From Prochlorococcus marinus str. MIT 9314 (GTDB taxonomy: Bacteria > Cyanobacteriota > Cyanobacteriia > PCC-6307 > Cyanobiaceae), in assembly GCF_000760035.1 (NCBI RefSeq), contig NZ_JNAO01000011.1:1-64000 (forward strand): a stretch of 64,000 nt of DNA, written 5' to 3'. Position numbers and translations under genes: made by a program. This document shows, piece by piece, positions 53,558 through 61,887 of this stretch. Under the pieces are notes generated by a model, which worked only from the letters and a program-made list of their open reading frames with translations, was not told where the DNA came from and made no database searches. How positions within the stretch are numbered: position 1 is the first letter of the stretch; each line of letters opens with the position of its first letter.

Positions 53558-56500
53558 ATGAGTTTAAATACTTTAGTTGATTATATTTCGAACTCACAAA
53601 TTACTTCTGAATTAATAAAAAGAATTTCAAAAAATAATGAATTAAATATTGTTGGTTCAAGTAGATATGCAAAATCAATAATATTAGATAGCATCGCGAA
53701 AAAAGAGGAAAAAAATATATTATTAATTTGTCCTAATGTAGAAATTGCCTACAAATGGATTGGTTATTTTGAAAGTATAAATGATAAAGCAGTTTTATAT
53801 TATCCTCCAACAGAACATCTACCATACTCATCAATTAATAAATCCAAAGAGATTGAATTTAGTCAGCTTACTGTTTTATCCAAATTAATAAAAAAAGAGA
53901 AAAATGAACTTAATATTGTTATATCAACTGAGAGATCACTACAACCTCATCTAATAAATAAAAACTTATTAATTGAAAACAAATTAGATTTGCAAAAAGG
54001 AGTTCAAATCGAGATTCAAGAATTAGCAAATAAACTTACTTTGTTGGGCTATACAAAGGATAATGTAACTTCAACTGAAGGATTCTGGAGTAGGAGAGGG
54101 GAAATAATAGATATTTATCCTGTCAATAATGAGTTTCCTGTAAGATTAGAATTTTTTGATAATGTCATTGAGAAAATAAGAGAATATGATCCCCATACAC
54201 AGAAAACATTAGAAAGTATAAATAATATTGAAATAATACAGGCTGGATTTGATTTGCTAATAAAAAATAAGTTAAATAATTTATCCAAGAACAATCTTTT
54301 TAATTCAGAAGATATAAATAAAAATAATCTTGATCGTTATTTAGGAATAATTGAAGAAGAACCCTCAAACATAATAGATTTTATAAATAAGGAAACAATT
54401 CTTGTAATTGATGAATTAGAAGATTGTAAAAAATTTGTAAATAATTGGTATCTAGATTCAGAAAGTAATTTTGATAATTGTAAGTATGAATTAAATGAGA
54501 ACCTTAAAAATAATGACATTAATTTAGAGGTAAAACCTAATTTGCATTTAAAGTTTGACGAAATATTAAAATCACTAGGAAATTTTAATTTAATAAAATT
54601 TTATGAATTTGAATCTAAAATCAATATCGATAATAGATTTTTGTTAAACGATAAAAGATTAAATTCATACTCTAAAAATGTAGGAAAATTATCCAATGAT
54701 ATAAATAAAAATATAAAAAATAATGAAAAAGTATGGATATTATCAGCACAACCATTGAGAACAAGGACTTTACTTTTTGAGCACGAATGTAATGCAAACT
54801 TCTTAAACAATCCTAATGATATTGATGAAGCATATAAGTCAATTAATAATTCAACTCCTCTAATTTTAAAAAATAAGAACAATTACGAAATCGAGGGGTT
54901 TTATCTTCCGATAGTGAAAGTTGTCCTGATAACAGATAAAGAATTATTTTCACAACAATCTCTTTTTAATAATGTATTCATAAGAAGAAAAAAAAGAAGT
55001 GTCAATTCAAATATAAATGTAAATAAGATTAGTCCCGGTGATTTTATAGTTCATAAAAATCATGGAATAGGAAAATTTTTAAAAATAGAAAAAATAAATA
55101 TAACTGGAGATTCAAGAGATTATTTAGTCATTCAGTATCAAGATGGAAAGATAAGTGTTGCTGCTGATCAACTTGGTAGTGTTAACAGATATAGATCAAG
55201 CGGAAAAATAAAGCCGAAAATAAATAAATTAGGAGGGACAGAATGGGAAAAAATAAAAGAAAAAAATAAGAAACAAATCAAAAAAGTTGCTGTCGATATT
55301 TTAAAACTTTATGCAAAGAGAGAAAAATTAAAGGGTTACATTTACCCAGAAGATGGTCCTTGGCAAGATGAATTAGAGGAATCATTCCCTTATCAACCAA
55401 CACCTGACCAAATTACTGCTGTAGAAGAAATAAAATCTGATATGGAAAGCGAAAAGCCAATGGACAGGCTAGTTTGTGGAGATGTAGGATTTGGCAAAAC
55501 AGAAGTAGCTGTTCGGGCTATTTTTAAGGCTATTACATCAGGCAAACAGGTAATATTACTAGCACCTACTACAATCCTAGCTCAGCAACATTGGAGGACA
55601 ATAAGTAATAGATTTTCACCTTACCCAATAAAAGTATCATTACTCAATAGATTCAAAACTGTTAATGAAAGAAAGGAAATCTATGCAGGTTTGAAAAATA
55701 ACAAAATTGATTTAGTTGTAGCAACGCACCAAATTTTAGGAAAAGAAATAGAAATTAAAAACTTAGGACTACTAGTTATTGATGAAGAACAAAGATTTGG
55801 AGTAAGGCAAAAGGAGAAAATAAAAAAAATCAAAACCAACATAGACGTTTTAACTCTCTCGGCAACTCCAATTCCAAGAACTCTTTATATGAGCTTATCT
55901 GGACTAAGACAAATGAGCTTACTAAACACTCCTCCACCATCAAGAAGATCAATAAAAACATATTTATCTGAAATAGATATGGATGTTATAAGAACTGCAA
56001 TTAATCAAGAACTTGATAGGGGAGGTCAAATTTTTTATGTTCTTCCAAGAATTTCTGATATAGATCAAGCTGTAAATAAATTAAATAATATGTTTCCCAG
56101 CTTAAAATTTATTGTTGCTCATGGGCAAATGAACGAAACAGAACTTGAAAATGCAATGATTGCTTTTAATAATGGAGAAGTAGATTTAATGATATGCACA
56201 ACGATAATTGAAAGTGGATTAGACATCCCTAAAGTAAATACAATCATTATTGAAGATTCTCACAAATTTGGCCTTTCACAACTTTATCAACTTAGAGGAA
56301 GAGTAGGTAGAAGCGGTGTACAAGCACATGCTTGGTTATTTTATCCAAATATAAATAAAATTAATGACGCTGCAAAACAAAGATTGAAAGCGATAAAAGA
56401 CTTTTCAGAACTAGGCAGTGGATACCAACTTGCAATGAAAGATATGGAAATAAGAGGTGTTGGTAGTTTACTAGGAGAAGAACAAAGTGGAAAGGTTAAT

Positions 56501-57067
56501 GCTATTGGATATGATTTATATATAGAAATGCTCCATGAGGCTATTTCGGAAATCAGCGGGCAAGAAATACCTGAAGTTAACGACACTCAAATTGATCTAC
56601 CAATAAATGCATTTATACCTGCAACATGGATATTAAACAGAGAAGAGAAGCTTGAAGCTTACAAATCTGTTACTGAATGTTCAAATAATGATGAATTAAC
56701 TGAATTAGCTACAGACTGGGTTAATAGATATGGAAACTTACCCAAACCTGTTGAGTCCTTAATTATGATAATGAAAATAAAATTACTAGCTAAAAAATGT
56801 GGTTTTAATAAGATCAAGCTCAAAAAGCCAAACATCTTGATAGAGACAAAATTAAAAAATTCTACTTTTAAAATTCTTAAAAATTCTTTGGCAAGTAGTG
56901 TTCAAAATAAATTTAATTTTAATGAAGGCCAACCATTTTCAATCATCACTATAAGGGGTTTAGGTGCAACTGAAATTCACAATCAAATTGAGCAACTAAT
57001 GTTGTGGTTCGTTACTTTTGAAAGAGAAATAAAGAATTTCGATAAAGAACTTATTAAAAGAGATTAA
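53558..57067 (+). CDS. mfd: transcription-repair coupling factor
   Basis: An 1169-residue ATP-dependent translocase that releases stalled RNA polymerase and recruits UvrA. The N-terminal UvrB-like module carries EGFWSRRGEIIDIYPVN. The RNA-polymerase-interacting CarD-like domain carries GDFIVHKNHGIGKFL near residue 495. The helicase has Walker A GDVGFGKTEVA (K647), DEEQ, and the TRG motif. The C-terminal TRCF domain follows. The length is normal. It complements uvrC in this window. Confidence 0.96.
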   Translation: MSLNTLVDYISNSQITSELIKRISKNNELNIVGSSRYAKSIILDSIAKKEEKNILLICPNVEIAYKWIGYFESINDKAVLYYPPTEHLPYSSINKSKEIEFSQLTVLSKLIKKEKNELNIVISTERSLQPHLINKNLLIENKLDLQKGVQIEIQELANKLTLLGYTKDNVTSTEGFWSRRGEIIDIYPVNNEFPVRLEFFDNVIEKIREYDPHTQKTLESINNIEIIQAGFDLLIKNKLNNLSKNNLFNSEDINKNNLDRYLGIIEEEPSNIIDFINKETILVIDELEDCKKFVNNWYLDSESNFDNCKYELNENLKNNDINLEVKPNLHLKFDEILKSLGNFNLIKFYEFESKINIDNRFLLNDKRLNSYSKNVGKLSNDINKNIKNNEKVWILSAQPLRTRTLLFEHECNANFLNNPNDIDEAYKSINNSTPLILKNKNNYEIEGFYLPIVKVVLITDKELFSQQSLFNNVFIRRKKRSVNSNINVNKISPGDFIVHKNHGIGKFLKIEKINITGDSRDYLVIQYQDGKISVAADQLGSVNRYRSSGKIKPKINKLGGTEWEKIKEKNKKQIKKVAVDILKLYAKREKLKGYIYPEDGPWQDELEESFPYQPTPDQITAVEEIKSDMESEKPMDRLVCGDVGFGKTEVAVRAIFKAITSGKQVILLAPTTILAQQHWRTISNRFSPYPIKVSLLNRFKTVNERKEIYAGLKNNKIDLVVATHQILGKEIEIKNLGLLVIDEEQRFGVRQKEKIKKIKTNIDVLTLSATPIPRTLYMSLSGLRQMSLLNTPPPSRRSIKTYLSEIDMDVIRTAINQELDRGGQIFYVLPRISDIDQAVNKLNNMFPSLKFIVAHGQMNETELENAMIAFNNGEVDLMICTTIIESGLDIPKVNTIIIEDSHKFGLSQLYQLRGRVGRSGVQAHAWLFYPNINKINDAAKQRLKAIKDFSELGSGYQLAMKDMEIRGVGSLLGEEQSGKVNAIGYDLYIEMLHEAISEISGQEIPEVNDTQIDLPINAFIPATWILNREEKLEAYKSVTECSNNDELTELATDWVNRYGNLPKPVESLIMIMKIKLLAKKCGFNKIKLKKPNILIETKLKNSTFKILKNSLASSVQNKFNFNEGQPFSIITIRGLGATEIHNQIEQLMLWFVTFEREIKNFDKELIKRD

Positions 57068-57139
57068 ATTATTAAATAATTATTTAAAATCCGCGAATCA
57101 GTTTGATTTCGGTTAGGTTTATAAAAATTTATTTATTTT

Positions 57140-57301
57140 ATGGGTGAATATATAGACGTCGGAATCCAAACTTCGATTTTACCCTTATCAATTATTCTTT
57201 CATCAATTGTATTAGGCATATTTGCATTATTCGGAGAAGAAACAGAAAATGATGATGATGATTCTGATTCAGGAAGTGGTGGCTTAATGCAACCTATTTG
57301 A
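57140..57301 (+). CDS. small membrane protein with acidic tail, 53 aa
   Basis: It begins MGEYIDVGIQTSILPLSIIL with a membrane helix from about residue 12 to 32, then a highly acidic stretch (EETENDDDDSDSGSGG) and GLMQPI. The acidic Asp run is encoded by a GAT repeat. The pattern resembles a small conserved cyanobacterial protein that I cannot name. It is co-oriented with and 72 bases downstream of mfd, convergent with the next gene. Confidence 0.68.
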   Translation: MGEYIDVGIQTSILPLSIILSSIVLGIFALFGEETENDDDDSDSGSGGLMQPI

Positions 57302-57303
57302 AA

Positions 57304-57672
57304 TTATTTATAAACAATTTGTTTTGACTTTCTCTTAGAGACTTTAAATAACCTATTAAATGAACCTATCATTAAAATAAGAGCAGTAAAAGAAGATACA
57401 AAAATAAAAATCACCAACAATATCTCATACAGATATGAAAAGAGATCAATCAATAATAAAAAAGATTTATTAAATGTCGAAGGTAGATTTTGTAACAGCA
57501 AATTTTTATTAGGAATTAAATAATTTATATAAAATAATAAAACACTCAAAATAAACAAAAAGAAAGATTCAGTAAATAGTCTTTTTTTAGATTTTCTTCT
57601 TAAATTTAATTTTTTTTTAAAAATATATTTATCAGGTTTAATATTCAAATTTGGGATGTTTAAATCTGCCAT
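57304..57672 (-). CDS. membrane protein of unknown function, 122 aa
   Basis: A very basic N-terminus (KYIFKKKLNLRRKSKKR) is followed by two membrane helices (SFFLFILSVLLFYINYLI and LLVIFIFVSSFTALILMIG) and a basic tail (KVSKRKSKQIVYK). Both ends should lie in the cytoplasm. I do not recognise a family. Three bases separate it from the convergent 53-aa gene. Confidence 0.65.
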   Translation of the reverse strand: MADLNIPNLNIKPDKYIFKKKLNLRRKSKKRLFTESFFLFILSVLLFYINYLIPNKNLLLQNLPSTFNKSFLLLIDLFSYLYEILLVIFIFVSSFTALILMIGSFNRLFKVSKRKSKQIVYK

Positions 57673-57760
57673 AAATCAAAGTTCAAAGAAAAAATTTGAA
57701 TAACTCTGAAAAGAAATTAACCTATAGTATCGTGTTTATATTTAAGATGCTAATTGCTCT

Positions 57761-58351
57761 TTATTCAGCATTTGTTAGTTCTTTTTTTTCTATATCTTCA
57801 AAAGGACTATTGAAATAAATAAAAGAAGAAGAGAACAGAATTAAAGCGCAAATTGCAATAAATGGTGGAATTAAAAAATTGAAAAATTTAACTTTTTTAT
57901 TTAACCTAAAACTTAATTTTTTATTAATGTTAGTAGGTATATTAGTTTTTTTTAATCTTACTTTTGGCGATTCATTTAACTGATCAAAACAATTTATAGT
58001 ATCTGAAAGCAATGAATTACCAATCTTTAAAACTAAAGGCTTTACATTTGGTTTAGAGCTCTTTAGAACAATATTATGTATGTGGAGATTATGGGCTTTT
58101 ATATCGATTAATTTAGATTCATATATTGGGATTTCGTTTTTGATTAAAAGATTTGAATAAATATAAAAAGCATCCATAATAGGCCCTAAATGTTCAATTT
58201 TTCCTTCAATAAGTGGTTTATCAACTATGGTTAATTTCCATTGAGAAATTATAGATATTTGTTCTTTATTTTCATTATTGGAATAATCTGGCAATCCGAT
58301 TATTTCGAGACTTGCTGAAGATTGATGAAATGACAATTTATTTTGCATCAT
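57761..58351 (-). CDS. DUF4335-like protein
   Basis: A 196-residue protein with a soluble N-terminal domain of about 150 residues (SASLEIIGLPDYS and ISQWKLTIVDKPLIEGKIEH) and one C-terminal membrane helix (FLIPPFIAICALILFSSSF). The pattern fits DUF4335, which sits beside DUF3038 in many cyanobacteria. It is 1 base from the DUF3038 gene, so the two are coupled. Function is unknown. Confidence 0.72.
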   Translation of the reverse strand: MMQNKLSFHQSSASLEIIGLPDYSNNENKEQISIISQWKLTIVDKPLIEGKIEHLGPIMDAFYIYSNLLIKNEIPIYESKLIDIKAHNLHIHNIVLKSSKPNVKPLVLKIGNSLLSDTINCFDQLNESPKVRLKKTNIPTNINKKLSFRLNKKVKFFNFLIPPFIAICALILFSSSFIYFNSPFEDIEKKELTNAE

Positions 58352-58352
58352 A

Positions 58353-58877
58353 TTAAAAATCGTGTAAAAAATTCTTCAACTTTTGATAGCCCTGATTTGA
58401 AATACAAAAAGATAAAATAAGCAAAGACTTTATTATAATCTCATCATTTTCAGCTTGATTTAAAAGCTTTTTCACTCTCATACTATCTAGATTAAATCTC
58501 TCTTTAATCAACTCAATAAATCTCTTATTAAAATCATTCCAGATTAGTGAATTCTCTTCAATATTTTCTTTGGATTTCAGTATCTCTCTAATATAAGGAT
58601 ATAAATATTTAGACATTTCGACTGTAATTCTTATTAAGGCATCGAATTCGTCAAGTTTAATATTGTTAGTAACATAGGATTTTCTAAGTGGATTATTGTT
58701 CCTTAATTTCCAAATAGTCACTTTATTTGGTAAAACATTATTTAGTTTAAGTCTATTTGATAATGCGTAAAGGGACTGGATACCATTTAAATCAATAGTT
58801 TCTAGTATTAATAATAATAAATCAAGCTTCTCTATAGATTTTCTTGATACCTGATTTCTTCTAGTTAAAGCTGTAAT
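58353..58877 (-). CDS. DUF3038 family protein, probably AUU-initiated
   Basis: From the GTG at 58719-58721 the frame gives 122 residues, but family-like coding continues upstream: RNQVSRKSIEKLDLLLLILE and DLNGIQSLYALSNRLKLNV are in frame and resemble the DUF3038 N-terminus. No ATG, GTG or TTG lies between the in-frame TAA at 58884-58886 and that GTG. An ATT at 58875-58877 follows AAGGA by 3 bases and a TATAAT by about 25 bases, so I place the start there (174 residues). A frameshift or a short GTG form are the alternatives. Pairs with the DUF4335 gene. Confidence 0.7.
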   Translation of the reverse strand: MTALTRRNQVSRKSIEKLDLLLLILETIDLNGIQSLYALSNRLKLNNVLPNKVTIWKLRNNNPLRKSYVTNNIKLDEFDALIRITVEMSKYLYPYIREILKSKENIEENSLIWNDFNKRFIELIKERFNLDSMRVKKLLNQAENDEIIIKSLLILSFCISNQGYQKLKNFLHDF

Positions 58878-58901
58878 TGTTCCTTATCTGAATATGGACA
58901 G

Positions 58902-58907
58902 ATTATA
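58902..58907 (-). promoter_or_regulatory. likely -10 box of the DUF3038/DUF4335 unit
   Basis: A perfect TATAAT on the minus strand 24 bases before the proposed ATT start. Transcription would begin near 58895, leaving a 5' leader of about 18 bases, too short to hold another start codon for this frame. Confidence 0.5.
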
Positions 58908-58916
58908 ACAGAATTA

Positions 58917-59114
58917 TTAATCCATTTTTTGAAATAAAAATGAATATAACTTATCTAGTTCTTCATTAGTGAGCATTCCATAACTCCATAATGATATTGG
59001 CAATGGTGTGTTATTTTTTATAGATAATCTTATACCAAGTTCAATTGTAGATTCATCTAAACCTAATACATTAAATAAATAAATTATCATTTCTCGAGAT
59101 ACATAATTATTCAT
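58917..59114 (-). CDS. DUF2949 family protein
   Basis: A 65-residue soluble protein recognised by the closing PLPISLWSYGMLTNEELDKL, the DUF2949 signature of cyanobacteria. It resembles a small winged-helix-like fold of the type used in DNA or protein binding, but no function is established that I know of. The end of the ubiH-like gene's transcript unit lies 5 bases upstream of its start. Confidence 0.8.
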   Translation of the reverse strand: MNNYVSREMIIYLFNVLGLDESTIELGIRLSIKNNTPLPISLWSYGMLTNEELDKLYSFLFQKMD

Positions 59115-59119
59115 CAGTT

Positions 59120-60274
59120 CTATTTAATACTTGAGTAAATGAGAGATTTAGTCATTTGATTTAAGACTAATTTTCTTATTAAAGTAAATTTATTTAAAAG
59201 TAAAAATGAAAAATTCCTAATTGGAAATAAAAAAACGTTTCTATTAGCAAAAATTGATATCAATGAGTCAGTTATAAAAATAGTGAAGATAATATCTAAA
59301 ATCCTGCTTGAAAAATACTTAAACTTAAATAATATCAATTGCATTTTAGTAATAGCAGTATTTTTATTAAAAAGATCATAAATAGTATTAACATCTCTCC
59401 AACAAGTATTTAGACCCTGACCGCCAACAGGATGAAATGTATGGAATGCATCTCCTACAAAAACAAATTTTTTAAAATTTAAAACTGGTAAATTTAAGGA
59501 TAATGAAACAGGAAAAATATTAAATTCGCCAATTATTTGGTCCAACTTAAATTCATCTGGCAAGATTGTTGATAAATTATCCATTAAAAAATTCTTGTCA
59601 GAATTTAACCTTTCAATTGCCTTTAATGTACTGGAAGTCCAAATTACTTGATATAAGTTTTTTTCTAAAGGTAATAATGCTAATGGGCCTTCTTTCCTAA
59701 AAATTTCATAAGCACGCTTTTCACAATGACCTCTAAGAGAAACTTTAAAAGTTAAACAAGACTGATCATAAGATTTTTTTATATCAACAAAATCTAAGAA
59801 TTTTTTATCAAGTGAGTTTGCTCCGGTTGAAAAGAATTGATAATCAAATAATATTTTTTTACGTAACAATCTCTGTGGCGTCATAAAAAAAATATTTTCA
59901 TAATTATCAATTTCTTGAAAAAATACGTTCATGAGATCTGAATGTTTAACTACCCAGCCAATATTTTCAGCAGAACTTATATCATCATCTAAGTCAGAAG
60001 TTGATAAATTGGTAAAAGCAGAAGTTACGCGATCTGAAATTGAAAGAGAATCAAAGCCAAATAAAAATGGTTCTAATTTTTTCCAAAGTCTGAATTTAGA
60101 TAAGATTTTTCTTGATGAGTGAGTAATTGCATAAGTTTTATCTTTATCTATTAATCTATCTTTTGATATTAAATCAGTTAAAAAAATATTACAATCAAAT
60201 TTTGAAAGTGCGATTGAAAGTAATAAACCTGTGGGACCTGATCCAACAATTTTAAAATTAAATTTATTATTCAT
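59120..60274 (-). CDS. FAD-dependent hydroxylase, UbiH/UbiF/VisC family
   Basis: A 384-residue flavin monooxygenase. The FAD dinucleotide motif is VGSGPTGLLLSIAL at residues about 11-24 and the second FAD motif is FVGDAFHTFHPVGGQGLN near 271-288, both typical of ubiquinone ring hydroxylases. Cyanobacteria make plastoquinone, not ubiquinone, so it may act on a plastoquinone-related or other aromatic substrate. The C-terminal part is hydrophobic, fitting membrane association. Confidence 0.84.
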   Translation of the reverse strand: MNNKFNFKIVGSGPTGLLLSIALSKFDCNIFLTDLISKDRLIDKDKTYAITHSSRKILSKFRLWKKLEPFLFGFDSLSISDRVTSAFTNLSTSDLDDDISSAENIGWVVKHSDLMNVFFQEIDNYENIFFMTPQRLLRKKILFDYQFFSTGANSLDKKFLDFVDIKKSYDQSCLTFKVSLRGHCEKRAYEIFRKEGPLALLPLEKNLYQVIWTSSTLKAIERLNSDKNFLMDNLSTILPDEFKLDQIIGEFNIFPVSLSLNLPVLNFKKFVFVGDAFHTFHPVGGQGLNTCWRDVNTIYDLFNKNTAITKMQLILFKFKYFSSRILDIIFTIFITDSLISIFANRNVFLFPIRNFSFLLLNKFTLIRKLVLNQMTKSLIYSSIK

Positions 60275-60294
60275 CAGATTTTTATAAGCATCAA

Positions 60295-60936
60295 CTATCT
60301 ATTCAAATAAATATAGCAAATTTCCTCAAATGCTGGTCTTAATAAATATGGGTACTCACCAACCCATAAATTAACTTCAGGAAGCCAAGCATCGGTCAAA
60401 TAAAAATCTCTGTCAAAATTACGATTATCAGATGTTATTAAACATCTAATACTGGAACCCACCCTAATTTGACTGTGCTTATTTTCCATAGGAAAACTTA
60501 ATTTTTCCAAATAACCATCTTCATCTTCTAATTCAAGTACTAACCAAGTCCTTTTGTTTTCAATAACTTCTAATCGACCTTGCCTATTAGATTGTTCTCT
60601 TGAACTTTCGATCTTTTCTGTTTTATAGATATCTGATATATAGCCATCAAAAATAGAAAAAAATTTATATTTTCTTAATTGCAAATTTTTTCTACTTGAT
60701 TCAAGAATTGGGCCCCAGATGATATACAAAAAGAAACCTACACATAGGAATAACCAGAAATTATTAGTTTGATCTCCAGTCGAACTAATAATTAATGAGA
60801 TAAATCCACCAATTGAAGAAACAATTACTCTTTGAAGAATTTTTCTCGGATTCCCCAACGCGTACTTAAATTGACTTCCTGTACCAACTGCAGGAATAAG
60901 TTTTGAAATTTGACTTGAATTAATTGGAATTAACAT
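60295..60936 (-). CDS. conserved cyanobacterial membrane protein, 213 aa
   Basis: Two membrane helices (VIVSSIGGFISLIIS and FWLFLCVGFFLYIIWG, about residues 38-75) are followed by a ~130-residue soluble domain with RTWLVLELEDEDGYLEKL and DFYLTDAWLPEVNLWVGEYP. The family is conserved in cyanobacteria. It has sometimes been labelled as a phosphate transporter part, but I see no permease feature. It lies 1 base after dapB on the same strand. Confidence 0.75.
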   Translation of the reverse strand: MLIPINSSQISKLIPAVGTGSQFKYALGNPRKILQRVIVSSIGGFISLIISSTGDQTNNFWLFLCVGFFLYIIWGPILESSRKNLQLRKYKFFSIFDGYISDIYKTEKIESSREQSNRQGRLEVIENKRTWLVLELEDEDGYLEKLSFPMENKHSQIRVGSSIRCLITSDNRNFDRDFYLTDAWLPEVNLWVGEYPYLLRPAFEEICYIYLNR

Positions 60937-60937
60937 T

Positions 60938-61786
60938 TTAAAAAATCAATTTTTCAAGTCCATAAACTAAAGTTTCAAAATTACCAATTTTTTTAATAGT
61001 CTGTAAAACTCCTGGCATGTATGCCTTTCTATCAATAGTGTCATGCTTAATTGTGTAAGTTTCTCCTGCAGATCCCATAATTACTAACTGATGAGCGAGT
61101 AATCCTGGTAATCGTACAGAATGTATATTAATTCCTGAATCTCTGAGCCCACCTCGTACACCTGTCAATAACTCAGACTCTTTTACTAAATTTTGATTAA
61201 ATTTCTTTGGATATTCTTCAATCATTTCTGCAGTTTTTATACAAGTCCCACTAGGAGAATCAGCTTTTTGATTATGATGCATTTCTATTAATTCAATATT
61301 GTCATAAAACCTTGCAGCTACCGATGCCGCTTGCTGAAGAAGAACCATGCCTACTGAAAAATTAGGAATTATTGCACAACCAACCGATGCTTTCTGAGCA
61401 AAAACAGACAAATCTTGTATTTGCGAAGGGCTGAGACCTGTAGTTCCTACTACTGGTGATACACCATATGCAATAGCTGATCTCGTATTTTCATATACAG
61501 AATCAGGATGAGTAAAATCAACCAGCACAGGTTTGATATTTTCATTTCTATAATTTTGACTTACAGAACATAAAGTTCCTTCAAAATCATTTGAAACAAA
61601 AACATCACAATTTTTTACCTTCAATAATTCAGAAATATTTGAGCCATTGTTCTTTTCGTTTATGTCGATTGCTGCAACAAGTTCACAATCTGTAGAATTT
61701 AATACAGTATTAACAACTTCGCTACCCATTCTGCCTAAAGCTCCGGATACTAGTACTGGTATAGGTTTTTTAGAATTTTCAATCAT
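60938..61786 (-). CDS. dapB: 4-hydroxy-tetrahydrodipicolinate reductase
   Basis: A 282-residue reductase of the lysine/diaminopimelate pathway. The NAD(P)H loop is [13 protein letters not shown] at residues about 13-25. The catalytic motif is [14 protein letters not shown] with the two histidines and Lys, and [10 protein letters not shown] lies between. All catalytic residues are seen. It is divergent from chlH and 1 base before the membrane protein gene. Confidence 0.96.
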   Translation of the reverse strand: MIENSKKPIPVLVSGALGRMGSEVVNTVLNSTDCELVAAIDINEKNNGSNISELLKVKNCDVFVSNDFEGTLCSVSQNYRNENIKPVLVDFTHPDSVYENTRSAIAYGVSPVVGTTGLSPSQIQDLSVFAQKASVGCAIIPNFSVGMVLLQQAASVAARFYDNIELIEMHHNQKADSPSGTCIKTAEMIEEYPKKFNQNLVKESELLTGVRGGLRDSGINIHSVRLPGLLAHQLVIMGSAGETYTIKHDTIDRKAYMPGVLQTIKKIGNFETLVYGLEKLIF

Positions 61787-61887
61787 TTTTTTAAAAATTT
61801 TTTTTTAAAGGTTGTTACACGCTATTTATATTCCACACAATAACGTCTTTTCATTCGTAGGCTGGTAGAAATACTTAAAGAAAATCA

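Noticed and set aside
57091-57112. CCGCGAATCA / TGATTTCGG imperfect hairpin after mfd
   Set aside because: Bulged stem and no T-tract directly after it.
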